64,000 nt of DNA. Source: Rhizobiaceae bacterium. Lineage in GTDB: Bacteria > Pseudomonadota > Alphaproteobacteria > Rhizobiales > Rhizobiaceae. The notes beneath the pieces were generated by a model. It made no database searches and was not told the origin of the DNA. It saw only the letters and a list, made by a program, of their open reading frames with translations. Each line of letters starts with the position of its first letter. The stretch's first letter is position 1. The stretch spans positions 682,001-746,000 of the forward strand of contig JAMLJC010000001.1 in the NCBI GenBank assembly GCA_023953845.1. Reading direction: 5' to 3'. Below, piece after piece: positions 1 to 8,856 of the stretch. The position numbers and the translations under genes are program-made.

Positions 1-450
1 GACGTGACCATCGGCTGGCTGACTGAGAGCCCGTGGCTCTACATCTCCCTGATCATCGCCGACGTCTGGCAGTGGACGCCCTTCATGTTCGTCATATTGC
101 TTGCCGGGCTCACCTCGATCCCACCCAATCTCTACGAGGCGGCTGAGCTCGACGGCGTCAACGCCTGGCAGGCTTTCTGGGCGATCACGGTGCCCCACCT
201 CGCGCCGATGATGATGCTCGCCATCACTTTCCGGCTGCTCGACGCGATCCGCATGTTCGACACGATCTTTATCATGACCGGAGGCGGGCCGGGCACACAG
301 ACCTACACCGCCTCCTACTATCTCTACACGGTCGGCTTCACGCAGTTCCACCTGTCGCAGGCGACGGCGGGAAGCTGGCTTTTCCTGATCTTCACCGCAA
401 TCGTCGTGACACTTCTGGTCAGGCGGTTGCTCAAGCCGGAGCAGCGCTGA
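1..450 (+). CDS. Sugar ABC transporter permease (MalF/UgpA type), 5' partial
   Basis: Inner-membrane permease of a CUT1-type binding-protein-dependent sugar importer. Only the C-terminal ~149 residues are in the window; the frame is open to the left edge, so the true start lies outside. Hydrophobic segments are visible, and the cytoplasmic EAA loop that docks on the ATPase reads EAAELDGVNAWQAF (around residue 45 of the visible part). The stop codon shares its last base with the start of the second permease, so the two are translationally coupled. The binding protein is presumably upstream, outside the window. The substrate cannot be read from the sequence; the lactonase-like gene at the operon end hints at an apiose-type or related sugar. 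Confidence 0.9.
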   Translation, partial: DVTIGWLTESPWLYISLIIADVWQWTPFMFVILLAGLTSIPPNLYEAAELDGVNAWQAFWAITVPHLAPMMMLAITFRLLDAIRMFDTIFIMTGGGPGTQTYTASYYLYTVGFTQFHLSQATAGSWLFLIFTAIVVTLLVRRLLKPEQR

Positions 451-1301
451 TGTCGTCCGTCACGCCTCCCGTCCGCAGGAGGAAACACCGCTCGATTCCT
501 GTCGGGCGCATCCTGCTGCTCGGCTTTTTCCTGATCTTCGTGCTCGTTCCGCTCTACTGGATGTTCAATACGTCTATCAAACCGAGCGACGACTACCTGG
601 CCATCCCGCCGGTCTGGTTTCCGGAGCATCCGACGCTCATCCACTACTGGGCCGCGCTTTTCACCTATCGGGGCTTCGACGGCCTGGTAAACAGCATCAT
701 CGTCTCGCTGTCGGCCACCGCGCTCTCGGCGCTTCTGGGCACGCTGATGGCCTACAGTCTGGCGCGCTTCAACACCGGCGGCCAGCACCTCTCCTTCTGG
801 GTCCTGTCGCAACGCTTCCTGCCGCCCATCGGCATCGTGCTGCCGATCTTTCTCATCTATCGCAATATCGGCATCTACGACACGCGCTTCGGCCTGATCA
901 TCGCCTATACGGTGTTCACGCTGCCGGTTTCCGTCTGGATGATGTTCGCCTATTTCCGCCAGATGCCGAGTTCCATGGAGGAAGCGGCGCTGGTCGACGG
1001 CTGGACACGATGGGGAGCGTTCTGGCGGGTTGCCGTGCCGCTTGCCGCGCCGGGCATCGTGGCGGCGGCGGTGTTCGCCTTCATCGCCTGCTGGACCGAG
1101 TTCTTCTTTGCGCTGCTCCTGACGAGCAGACATGCCTTCACGCTGCCCACCGTCTTCCGCGCCTTCATCGGCTTCCAGGGCGCGCAGTACGGCGAGGCGG
1201 CGGCTCTGGCGATCGTCTCACTGGTTCCGTCCATCGCGCTCGGCGTGCTGGCCCAGAAACATCTCGTGCGCGGGCTGACGCTCGGCGCCGTCCGCGGTTA
1301 G
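450..1301 (+). CDS. Sugar ABC transporter permease (MalG/UgpE type)
   Basis: Second inner-membrane permease of the CUT1 importer, 283 residues, the usual size for the MalG family. It has a basic cytoplasmic N-terminus (RRRKHRS) followed by a hydrophobic helix, and six membrane segments are likely. The EAA loop, EEAALVDGWTRWGAF, lies near residue 175. Its ATG overlaps the stop of the preceding permease by one base, and the ATPase gene starts 9 bases after its stop. The order permease-permease-ATPase is the classical CUT1 operon arrangement. Substrate not determinable from sequence. Confidence 0.92.
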   Translation: MSSVTPPVRRRKHRSIPVGRILLLGFFLIFVLVPLYWMFNTSIKPSDDYLAIPPVWFPEHPTLIHYWAALFTYRGFDGLVNSIIVSLSATALSALLGTLMAYSLARFNTGGQHLSFWVLSQRFLPPIGIVLPIFLIYRNIGIYDTRFGLIIAYTVFTLPVSVWMMFAYFRQMPSSMEEAALVDGWTRWGAFWRVAVPLAAPGIVAAAVFAFIACWTEFFFALLLTSRHAFTLPTVFRAFIGFQGAQYGEAAALAIVSLVPSIALGVLAQKHLVRGLTLGAVRG

Positions 1302-1310
1302 GAGAATGAC

Positions 1311-2405
1311 GTGGCAGACGTAAGGATTTCCGCGCTCCACAAGCACTACGGGACATTTCACGCGGTACGGGGCATCGATCTGGCCATACGCGACGGCGAG
1401 TTCACGGTGCTCGTCGGGCCGTCCGGCTGCGGCAAGAGTACGTTGCTGCGGATGATCGCAGGTCTGGAAGAGATTTCCGACGGTACGGTCGAGATCGGTG
1501 GCGAGGTGGTCAACGATCTGCGGCCGCGCGACCGGGACGTGGCGATGGTGTTCCAGGACTATGCGCTCTATCCGCACATGACCGTGGCGAAGAATATCGG
1601 CTTCGGGCTCAAGGCCCGCAAGATGCCGCCCGCCGAGATAGAATCGCGGGTCAATCAGGCGGCGAGGATGCTCGGCATCACGCCCCTGCTCGACCGCTAT
1701 CCGCGCCAGCTTTCCGGCGGGCAGCGCCAGCGCGTCGCCATCGGCCGGGCGATCGTGCGCAATCCGCGTATCTTCCTGTTCGACGAGCCGCTTTCGAACC
1801 TCGACGCACAGCTGCGGGACGAGATGCGCGGCGAGATCAAGCGGCTTCATCAGGACATCTCCACGACGATGATCTACGTCACGCACGACCAGATCGAGGC
1901 GATGACGCTTGCCGACAGGATCGTGCTGATGCGCGACGGCATCATCGAACAGCAGGGCGCTCCGCTCGATCTCTTCGAGAGACCCGCCTCAACCTTCGTC
2001 GCCGGCTTCCTCGGCTCGCCGAAGATGAGTTTCCTGCCGGGCCGGCTGACCGAGACGGACGGCTTGCCGGCGGTGCAGGTCGGCAAAATAGCGCTGCCGC
2101 TGCCGGTGGGCCGCACGGTCAACGGCTCAGGAGCAGACCAGCCAATTCTTCTCGGGCTGAGGCCCGAACATCTCATGCGCGCCCAGGGCGAAACGCCGGC
2201 AGCCGGCTGCTATCGCTACGATGCGACCATCGACATGGTGCAGCCGACCGGCTCGCGCAGCTACGCCAACTTCCTGCTGTCCGGCGAGCAGGTTATCGCC
2301 GAACTGCGCGCGCACGACGTCAGCCGCCCGGGCGAAACGCTGCCGATCGATATAAACATGAATCGCGCCTCGGTCTTCGACGCCGCGACGGGGAGAGCGC
2401 TCTGA
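1311..2405 (+). CDS. ABC transporter ATP-binding protein (MalK/UgpC type)
   Basis: ATPase energising the CUT1 importer, 364 residues with a GTG start preceded by GGAGAATGAC. Walker A GPSGCGKST is near residue 37, the signature LSGGQRQR near 134, Walker B IFLFDEP near 153 and the switch histidine in THDQ near 187. The ~120 residues after the nucleotide-binding domain match the size of the MalK-type TOBE regulatory domain. Its TGA overlaps the next ATG by one base, so the downstream lactonase-like enzyme is made with the transporter. Such ATPases can serve more than one importer. Confidence 0.93.
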   Translation: MADVRISALHKHYGTFHAVRGIDLAIRDGEFTVLVGPSGCGKSTLLRMIAGLEEISDGTVEIGGEVVNDLRPRDRDVAMVFQDYALYPHMTVAKNIGFGLKARKMPPAEIESRVNQAARMLGITPLLDRYPRQLSGGQRQRVAIGRAIVRNPRIFLFDEPLSNLDAQLRDEMRGEIKRLHQDISTTMIYVTHDQIEAMTLADRIVLMRDGIIEQQGAPLDLFERPASTFVAGFLGSPKMSFLPGRLTETDGLPAVQVGKIALPLPVGRTVNGSGADQPILLGLRPEHLMRAQGETPAAGCYRYDATIDMVQPTGSRSYANFLLSGEQVIAELRAHDVSRPGETLPIDINMNRASVFDAATGRAL

Positions 2406-4381
2406 TGCCAGCTTCCGCGCCATCTGCCGCCGTGCGCCTCTACGGCACCGAGCAGGTCGATCCGCCCCTGCGAACGTTGCGGGCCGGCCCGCTTTCGGTC
2501 GAGTTCGACAATGGAGCGCTTCGCTATGTCCGGATCGACGGCATTGAGGTTTTGCGCGGCATCTCGTTTCTGGTTCGCGACGAGAACTGGGGCACCTTCA
2601 CGCCGAAGATAGAGGACCTCGACCTCCACGAGGACGCCACCGGCTTCACCGTCACCTATCGCGGCACCTGCGCCGACGCCTCGCGCCGTCTCGTCTACGA
2701 CGCCCGCATCGTCGGCAAGCAGGACGGTTCGCTGTCGTTCGTGGCGGAGGCCCTTCCGGAGACGGACATTCTGACCAACAGGACGGGCTTCATCGTCCTT
2801 CATCCGATCGCGGATCTGGCCGGAAAACCGGTGAAAGTGCTGCATGAAGACGGCACCGAACGGATGGCAGCCTTTCCCGAGAACATCGATCCACGCGTGC
2901 CCTTCACGCGGATTCGCGCGCTCTCGCATGAAGTGCGGCCGGGCCTGTGGGCCACCTGTTCGATGGAGGGCGAGGATGCCTTCGAGATGGAGGACCAGCG
3001 CAACTGGTCCGACGCCTCCTACAAGACCTATGTGCGCTCGCTGCTGCAACCTTGGCCTTACACCTTGGGCAAGGGTCAGAAATTCACGCAGGCGGTGCAT
3101 CTGGCCGTGGCGGGAACCCTTTCGCTCCGTCCCGCATCCGGCGGCGAGCAGCGCGGGACTGCGCTGACGCTGGGCAATCCGGCCGGCGCCACGCCGGCGA
3201 TCGGCGTCGGCGTTCCGGCCGAGGAGACTGCGCCCGCGCTCGCCAATGCCGAATTGATGAAACGCCTCGCGCCGCGCCTGCTGGTCTGTCAGATAGATCT
3301 GCGCGAGAACCATGGGCGGCGCGAACTCGAAAACTACAAGGCGCTCTCGGAACTGACCGGCGCCGGCGTTGCGCTGGAGATCATAACTCAGGGCACCCTT
3401 GATCCGTACAATGAACTGGCGCCGATCGGCGAGGCAATGCGCGCCGTCGGGCTCGTGCCGGAATCCGTATCGGTCTTCCCGATGCAGGACATGCGCTCGG
3501 TGCAGCCGGATGCGCCGTGGCCGGAAATGCCGGGCTTCGAGGAAAGCTACGCCGCAGCGCGTCGTGCCTTTCCCGGTGCAAAGCTCGGCGGAGGCATGGC
3601 CGCCTACTTCACCGAACTGAACCGCAAACGCCCACCGGCGGCCCTGCTCGATTATGTGACCTTCACCAGTTGCCCGAGCGTACACGCCGCCGACGATATT
3701 TCCGTCATGGAAACGCTGGAGGCGGTCCCGCATCTTATCCGCTCGACACGAGCCTTCGTCGGCGCGGGCAAGCCGCTACGGATCGGCCCGAGCCAGCTCG
3801 GATGCCGCGAGAACCCCTACGGCCGCTCGACCACGCCCAACACGGACAACCGGCGGGCCTGCCTCAGCCGTATCGATCCGCGCCAGCGCGGTCTCTTCAA
3901 CGCCGCCTGGTCGCTCGGCTATATCGCCGCGGCGGCCCGCGAGGGTATCGATGTAGTGACGCTCGGCGCTCCGACCGGACCCTTTGGTCTGATCCATCGA
4001 AAGACCGATTTCGTGCAACCCTGGTATGATGTTCATGAGGGAGCCGCCGTCTATCCAGCCTTCCATGTCATGGCTGGCCTGTCGGAGCTTAGCGGCGCGC
4101 CTCTGGTCGATGTCGCGGTAGAGGGAAGCAATGGTATCGCCGTGCTCGCGGCTCGAAAGGACGGACGCATCGTGCTGTGGGTTGCCAATCTGACTGCGGA
4201 GCCGCAAGCAGTTCAACTGGCCGACGCTGACGTAACGTCGAAGGTTGCGATCCTGTCCGCCGATCGCTTCGAACAGATTGCAGTCGATCCCGCCTTCATG
4301 GCTTCCGCTGCGCGGCCCCTGACGGATGGACGCCTGCATCTCGACGCGTATGCCGTCGCACGTGCGGAGTTGACCGTTTAG
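2405..4381 (+). CDS. apnL: D-apionate lactonase-like protein
   Basis: A 658-residue protein recognised by overall resemblance to the ApnL (D-apionate lactonase) family. That family opens D-apionolactone to D-apionate in apiose catabolism and consists of an N-terminal beta domain, a TIM-barrel domain and a C-terminal domain. Landmarks are an N-terminal LRAGPLSVEFDNGALRYVR stretch, VLRGISFLVRDENWGTF near residue 50, and FEMEDQRNWSDASYKTYV near 195, the family's most typical block. A barrel-like middle (LLVCQIDLRE onward) and a small beta C-terminal domain follow. No signal peptide is seen, so it should be cytosolic. It is translationally coupled to a sugar importer, which fits uptake followed by catabolism. 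The family call is from memory of the sequence pattern; the exact substrate is inferred. Confidence 0.55.
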   Translation: MPASAPSAAVRLYGTEQVDPPLRTLRAGPLSVEFDNGALRYVRIDGIEVLRGISFLVRDENWGTFTPKIEDLDLHEDATGFTVTYRGTCADASRRLVYDARIVGKQDGSLSFVAEALPETDILTNRTGFIVLHPIADLAGKPVKVLHEDGTERMAAFPENIDPRVPFTRIRALSHEVRPGLWATCSMEGEDAFEMEDQRNWSDASYKTYVRSLLQPWPYTLGKGQKFTQAVHLAVAGTLSLRPASGGEQRGTALTLGNPAGATPAIGVGVPAEETAPALANAELMKRLAPRLLVCQIDLRENHGRRELENYKALSELTGAGVALEIITQGTLDPYNELAPIGEAMRAVGLVPESVSVFPMQDMRSVQPDAPWPEMPGFEESYAAARRAFPGAKLGGGMAAYFTELNRKRPPAALLDYVTFTSCPSVHAADDISVMETLEAVPHLIRSTRAFVGAGKPLRIGPSQLGCRENPYGRSTTPNTDNRRACLSRIDPRQRGLFNAAWSLGYIAAAAREGIDVVTLGAPTGPFGLIHRKTDFVQPWYDVHEGAAVYPAFHVMAGLSELSGAPLVDVAVEGSNGIAVLAARKDGRIVLWVANLTAEPQAVQLADADVTSKVAILSADRFEQIAVDPAFMASAARPLTDGRLHLDAYAVARAELTV

Positions 4382-4494
4382 CCTTCTGCAGCCCGGCTCC
4401 GGCGAAAGTCGCGTCGCCGATCGCTGGCAAGAAGTAAGGCTTATATTGCGAGCAATACCCGAAGCGTTAACCATTCTCGGCAAGGATTGCCGGC

Positions 4495-4809
4495 ATGAAA
4501 CGGCTTGCATCGGCATTTGCGGTTCTTGTCCTCTCCGCCTCGGCGTTCGCCGACGACATTGTCGAATTCGGTCGACAGATCGCCGAAACGAACTGCTCTG
4601 GCTGTCATGCCGTAAAAGCGACAGGGGCCAGCCCGCACAAGGATGCGCCACCATTTCGGGAGCTCTCATCCCGCTATCCCCTCGAGGCTCTGGAAGAAGC
4701 GTTTGCTGAAGGGATCGTCGTCGGGCATGCCGACATGCCGGTGTTCAGGCCCACTGAGGATCAGACCAAAGCACTGCTGGCATATCTGGAAACGATCCAG
4801 AGCAAGTAG
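4495..4809 (+). CDS. Small class I c-type cytochrome
   Basis: A 104-residue periplasmic electron carrier. A cleavable signal peptide (hydrophobic up to about residue 19, cut near AFA-DD) precedes the haem attachment motif C34-S-G-C37-H38. A later methionine in HADMPVF (M81) is the likely distal haem ligand. Size and layout match single-haem class I cytochromes. It stands 113 bases after the lactonase-like gene and converges on the SorC regulator, so operon membership is unclear. It could accept electrons from a periplasmic dehydrogenase, but no such gene is adjacent. Confidence 0.85.
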   Translation: MKRLASAFAVLVLSASAFADDIVEFGRQIAETNCSGCHAVKATGASPHKDAPPFRELSSRYPLEALEEAFAEGIVVGHADMPVFRPTEDQTKALLAYLETIQSK

Positions 4810-4837
4810 CTGGCGTCGCTGGAGCACAGGGCGAATA

Positions 4838-5812
4838 TCAAACCGGTGAACCGGCAGCGCGTTGCAACGGAGGCGACGATCGCAGGACGTCGAGCACGCG
4901 CATTGCCGTTCTGGTATCGGTGGCTAATGCGTTGATGAGGCCGCTGCGCGCCGCGCCTATGATGCTCACGGCTTTGAGCGGAGAGACGGCGACACCAATC
5001 AGAAGCGGCACACGCTTCAACTGTGCCGTGCTGATGGCAAGCAATTGGTCTTCCCGGTTCCAATGCACCATGCGTCCGCTTATGTCGAAATAGCGCAGCA
5101 GCACATCGCCAGCCGCATGGTCCAGCGCCGGATCGTCAGGAGTGATCGCCGCGCCGCCGCTGGTGCGGTCGCCGCCATGAGGCCGGCCGATACCGACCAG
5201 CGCAGTATCCACCCGCTCCCACAAACCGACGCTTCCGCTGATGGCAGGATCTCGCACCAGGGCGTGGCGCGCCTCGTCGCTCAACAGGTAGGGCGCATGG
5301 ACGAAACGCGGATTGCCGCCGATCTGCGAGGCAGCGAGACGCGCGAACTCTCCAATCTGGAAATGCCTCGCCGCTTCGGGAATGCCGCCACTGAGAGGCA
5401 TTGTCGTGGTGCCGGGCAGCGCCGGCAATCCGACCTGCAGAATTTCCCAGACAGTGCGCCCCCAGCCCAGGCCGAGCACCGTGCCGGGCCCGAGGCGCGC
5501 GTCTTTCAGCAGTCGCGCTACCGGCTCGGCCAGTGCTGCCATCGCACCCGATTCCGGCGCCGTGGGCGCGATCGCCACCTGCTTGAGCCGCAATTCATCG
5601 GCAAGCTGGCCAGCCAGCGAATGGGGCTCCACGAATTCCGCGATCTCGATACGGACGATGCCTTCTTCCCGCGCCCGGCGAATGAGGCGGGACACGGTGG
5701 CGGTCGAAAGGCCCATCTGCTGCGCGATATCGCGCTGGGACATGTCCTGCTCGTAGTGGAGACGCGCTACGGTGTGCAGCAGGGTTCGCGAATCTGTCGA
5801 TTGGATATCCAA
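4838..5812 (-). CDS. SorC/DeoR-family sugar-responsive transcriptional regulator
   Basis: A 324-residue regulator with an N-terminal helix-turn-helix (MSQRDIAQQMGLSTATVSRL, about residues 24-43) followed by the SorC sugar-binding domain. The latter has the typical GTVLGLGWGRTVWEI block near residue 114 and a C-terminal stretch resembling the glucosamine-6-phosphate isomerase fold. Members bind a phosphorylated sugar. The gene is divergent from the CUT2 sugar importer operon, with 121 bases between start codons, so it most likely controls that operon and perhaps itself. The ligand is probably an intermediate of the downstream kinase/aldolase genes (inference). Confidence 0.9.
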   Translation of the reverse strand: MDIQSTDSRTLLHTVARLHYEQDMSQRDIAQQMGLSTATVSRLIRRAREEGIVRIEIAEFVEPHSLAGQLADELRLKQVAIAPTAPESGAMAALAEPVARLLKDARLGPGTVLGLGWGRTVWEILQVGLPALPGTTTMPLSGGIPEAARHFQIGEFARLAASQIGGNPRFVHAPYLLSDEARHALVRDPAISGSVGLWERVDTALVGIGRPHGGDRTSGGAAITPDDPALDHAAGDVLLRYFDISGRMVHWNREDQLLAISTAQLKRVPLLIGVAVSPLKAVSIIGAARSGLINALATDTRTAMRVLDVLRSSPPLQRAAGSPV

Positions 5813-5822
5813 GGAATCCGCC

Positions 5823-5845
5823 TTGCAATTTGCTTCTGCAATTTG
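5823..5845. promoter_or_regulatory. Candidate SorC operator: tandem GCAATTTG repeats
   Basis: The intergenic region between the regulator and the importer operon contains two direct copies of GCAATTTG, at 5825-5832 and 5838-5845. Their starts are 13 bases apart, and the area is AT-richer than its surroundings. Position just upstream of the divergent SorC gene makes it a candidate binding site; binding itself is inference. Confidence 0.4.
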
Positions 5846-5933
5846 TTACACAGGTTTTGTCATTGGCCAAGCCGTTGGTCTGAGGACGGCTCGGGTCCGA
5901 ATATATCTCGCACCATCGATCTGGGAGGATCTC

Positions 5934-6926
5934 ATGCGCGCCACGTTTTCTCGCTGCTTCTCCGTTCTCGCTGCGGGCACGATCTGTGCCGTCGCAGCGT
6001 TTGGGTTTACGGCTTCCGCTCAGGATAAGAAGACCATCGCCCTCGTATACGGCATCAAGGGCGATGCATTCTACGTCACCATGGAAAAGGGCGCTCGCCA
6101 AAAGGCCGAGGAACTCGGTGTCGACTTCATCGCCGACGGCCCCTCGCAATGGAATCCTGCGCTGCAGACACCGATCGTCGACGCCATGATCGCGCGCAAG
6201 GTCGATGGCCTCGTCGCGGTGCCGAACGATCCGCAGGCGATGATCGCCGTGCTTCAGCGCGCCTCCGACGCTGGCATTCCCGTGGCGACGACCGACCAGT
6301 ATATCGGCGACGGCGACTACGAGAAGGGCTCGGTGACGTTCCCGGTCAGCTACATCGCGTCCGACAATTTCGCAGGCGGCAAGCTGGCTTGCGATACCCT
6401 GATCAAGGACATGGGCGGCAAGGGCAAGCTGCTCGTGCTCGTCTCCACGGCGAACGTGCCTTCCGACACGGCCCGCCGCGACGGCTGCCTCGAGGCGGTC
6501 AACGCGACCAATGGCGGCGTCACCGCCTCCGTCGACTACACCCAGAGCAACGCCACTATCGCCACCACGCAGACCCAGGCGGCCCTGCAGAAGGACCCGG
6601 ACATCGGCGCCATCTTCGGCGGCAATCTGTTCAGCGCGCAAGGCGCTGCGGCTGCCGTCAAGACAGCCAATCTCGCCGGCACGGTCAAGATCGCGAGCTT
6701 CGACGCGCCTGAACAGGCCATCGATGATCTCCGCGCCAAAACCATCGACATGGTAATCGCGCAGCAGCCGGCGTTGATCGGCGCGCTGGCCGTGCAGGCC
6801 GTGGTCGACGCACTCGACGGCAAGACCGACAAGATCGAGCGCAAGGTGGCCACGCCGTTCGTCGTCATCACACGCGACAACGTCGATACTCCGGAAGCGC
6901 AGGCGGCGATCTACAAGAGCAACTGA
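5934..6926 (+). CDS. Sugar ABC transporter substrate-binding protein (RbsB/FrcB type)
   Basis: Periplasmic binding protein of a CUT2 importer, 330 residues from the ATG at 5934, which follows a good ribosome-binding site (GGGAGGATCTC). An earlier in-frame start at 5772 would overlap the divergent regulator and add no signal peptide, so it is rejected. The signal peptide runs to about residue 29 (cut near ASA-QDKK). The mature part is a type I periplasmic-binding fold, with IALVYGIKGDAFYVTMEKGA at its start and DIGAIFGGNLFSAQG plus VKIASFDAPEQAIDDL in the second lobe. First gene of the importer operon. Ligand unknown; frc, rbs and als systems are the nearest relatives by layout. Confidence 0.9.
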   Translation: MRATFSRCFSVLAAGTICAVAAFGFTASAQDKKTIALVYGIKGDAFYVTMEKGARQKAEELGVDFIADGPSQWNPALQTPIVDAMIARKVDGLVAVPNDPQAMIAVLQRASDAGIPVATTDQYIGDGDYEKGSVTFPVSYIASDNFAGGKLACDTLIKDMGGKGKLLVLVSTANVPSDTARRDGCLEAVNATNGGVTASVDYTQSNATIATTQTQAALQKDPDIGAIFGGNLFSAQGAAAAVKTANLAGTVKIASFDAPEQAIDDLRAKTIDMVIAQQPALIGALAVQAVVDALDGKTDKIERKVATPFVVITRDNVDTPEAQAAIYKSN

Positions 6927-6962
6927 TCCCGCTGATCGATCCCGGAGGTTGGACGAGGAACC

Positions 6963-8057
6963 ATGCCCAAGCTCGCGAGCCGTGAAGGCGTCGAATCCCC
7001 GACGCCGATGCGCCGTGCAGGAGATCGGGGCCTGATCCTGCTCGGTCAGGTGTGGGCCTGGCTGTTCCTCGTCATTCTCGTCGCGTTCTTCTCGATCACG
7101 ACGCCGCATTTCTTCGATCTCTTCAACTTCCAGTCGATGGGCGCGAATGCGGCCGTGATGCTGGTGCTGGCGCTTGGCCAGACCTTCGTCATCATAACCG
7201 GCGGCATAGACCTGTCTGTCGGCTATGTGATGGGCCTCGCGACCATCGTCATCTCGATGACGATGCAGGCATTGGTCGGCTATCCCTTCCCCGTTGTGGT
7301 ATTGGCCGGCCTTCTGGCTGGTCTCAGCGTCGGCGTCGCCGCGGGGTTGATCAATGGAGCTATCATCGCAAAGCTGCAGGTGCCGCCCTTCATCGCTACA
7401 CTCGGCACGCTGGGCATCGCGCAGGGACTTGCCTATGTTCTTTCCGGCGGCCCGCCGGTGAGCATTCCCCTGCCCGGCCTCGGAACGCTCGGCAACGGCT
7501 ACCTGTTCTACTATCACGCGACCTATGGCTTCTCCATGTTCGCGGTCCCTGAAGGCGTGACCGGGCCGGAGATCCGCAATGTCAGAGGCTTCATACCGTT
7601 CCAGATCCTCTACGCCGGCATCTTCACCGCTTTTTTGGCATGGCTGCTCGCGTCGACCCGCTTCGGACGCCACGTCTACGCCATAGGCGGCAGCGCCAAG
7701 GCTGCCTTGCGCGCCGGCATTCCGGTGCAGCGCAACCTCTTCAAGGTCTACGTGCTCTCCTCCGTGATGGCCTCGCTGGCGGGCTTCATGTACGTCCTGC
7801 GCTATACAGGCGGCGTCGCCAATTCAGGTGACGCGATGATGCTGTCGTCGATCGCCGCCATCGTTATCGGCGGCGCTTCCCTGCTCGGCGGCGAGGGACG
7901 CATACTCGGCACCCTGGTCGGCGCGATGATCATTGCGGTGATCCAGAACGGCCTGGTCCTGCTCGGCATCGATCCGTTCTGGCAATATGCAGCCGTCGGT
8001 GTCGTCATCATCCTGGCGGTGCTGGCGGATCAGGCGAAATTCAGGATCAGGCGATGA
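6963..8057 (+). CDS. Sugar ABC transporter permease (RbsC/FrcC type)
   Basis: Membrane permease of the CUT2 importer, 364 residues, with a cytoplasmic N-terminal tail and about ten hydrophobic helices. The conserved block GQTFVIITGGIDLSVG lies near residue 75, and GRHVYAIGGSAKAALRAGI, the loop that contacts the ATPase, lies near 235. A C-terminal GGEGRILGTLVGAMIIAVIQNGL block is also typical of RbsC. The gene starts 36 bases after the binding-protein gene behind CGGAGG, and overlaps the ATPase start as ATGA. Confidence 0.92.
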   Translation: MPKLASREGVESPTPMRRAGDRGLILLGQVWAWLFLVILVAFFSITTPHFFDLFNFQSMGANAAVMLVLALGQTFVIITGGIDLSVGYVMGLATIVISMTMQALVGYPFPVVVLAGLLAGLSVGVAAGLINGAIIAKLQVPPFIATLGTLGIAQGLAYVLSGGPPVSIPLPGLGTLGNGYLFYYHATYGFSMFAVPEGVTGPEIRNVRGFIPFQILYAGIFTAFLAWLLASTRFGRHVYAIGGSAKAALRAGIPVQRNLFKVYVLSSVMASLAGFMYVLRYTGGVANSGDAMMLSSIAAIVIGGASLLGGEGRILGTLVGAMIIAVIQNGLVLLGIDPFWQYAAVGVVIILAVLADQAKFRIRR

Positions 8058-8812
8058 CCACCGAGGCCCGATCCGTGTCCCCGCTCCTGCGTTGCCGCGG
8101 CGTGACGAAACGCTTCGGTGGCCTCACTGCCGTCGATGCGGTCGACTTCGACCTCCCTGCCGGCGAAGTCGTCGCGCTGGTCGGCGACAACGGCGCAGGC
8201 AAGTCGACGCTCGTCCAGCTCATTTCCGGCGTGTTCCCGTACGACGAAGGTTCGATAGAGGTGGATGGCGAGGCGATGCAGTTCCGCACGCCTGCGGATG
8301 CACGTGCGGCAGGCATCGAGACCATCTACCAGGACCTCGCCCTTTGCGATAATCTGAGTGCGGCTGACAACATCTTCCTTGGACGCGAGATCGTAACGCG
8401 CCGTCTGGGCGTGTTCCCGGGCGTCGACAACCGGACAATGCGCGAGCGTGCGAAGACAGTGCTGGACGAGCTGCACATCCGCATTCCGGATCTCGACGCG
8501 CCAGTGCGGCAGTTGTCAGGTGGCCAGCGTCAGGCCGTCGCGATTTCACGTGCCGTCTACTGGCAGGCGCGGCTGATGATCATGGACGAGCCTACGGCGG
8601 CGCTCGGCGTACCGGAGCAGCGCAAGGTGATGGCGCTAATCCAGATGCTGAAAGGCCGTGGTGTTCCGGTCATCCTCATCAGCCACAACATGCAGGACGT
8701 GTTCGAAATCGCGGATCGCATTTTCGTGATGCGGCGCGGCAGGAATGTCGGTGATTTTCGCGTCGGTGACGTCAAGCCGAGCGATGTCGTCAATCTGATG
8801 ATCGGTAGCTGA
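8054..8812 (+). CDS. Sugar ABC transporter ATP-binding protein (FrcA type, single domain)
   Basis: ATPase for the CUT2 importer, 252 residues. Most CUT2 systems use a fused double ATPase of ~500 residues; this is a single-domain form, as in rhizobial FrcA. Walker A GDNGAGKST is near residue 49, the signature LSGGQRQA near 154, Walker B LMIMDEPTAALG near 174 and the switch histidine in LISHN near 208. It overlaps the permease gene by four bases (ATGA). The single-domain architecture is the main reason the cluster is compared with frcBCA. Confidence 0.9.
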   Translation: MTTEARSVSPLLRCRGVTKRFGGLTAVDAVDFDLPAGEVVALVGDNGAGKSTLVQLISGVFPYDEGSIEVDGEAMQFRTPADARAAGIETIYQDLALCDNLSAADNIFLGREIVTRRLGVFPGVDNRTMRERAKTVLDELHIRIPDLDAPVRQLSGGQRQAVAISRAVYWQARLMIMDEPTAALGVPEQRKVMALIQMLKGRGVPVILISHNMQDVFEIADRIFVMRRGRNVGDFRVGDVKPSDVVNLMIGS

Positions 8813-8856
8813 CCGCCCCCCCAGCGGACGCCGACGAAGCAACATTGGAAAACAAC

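Noticed and set aside
5595..7673. Antisense open frame of 692 codons over the regulator and importer genes
   Set aside because: Low-complexity Arg/Asp/Gly-rich translation typical of the reverse strand of GC-rich genes; it opposes well-supported genes on both strands.
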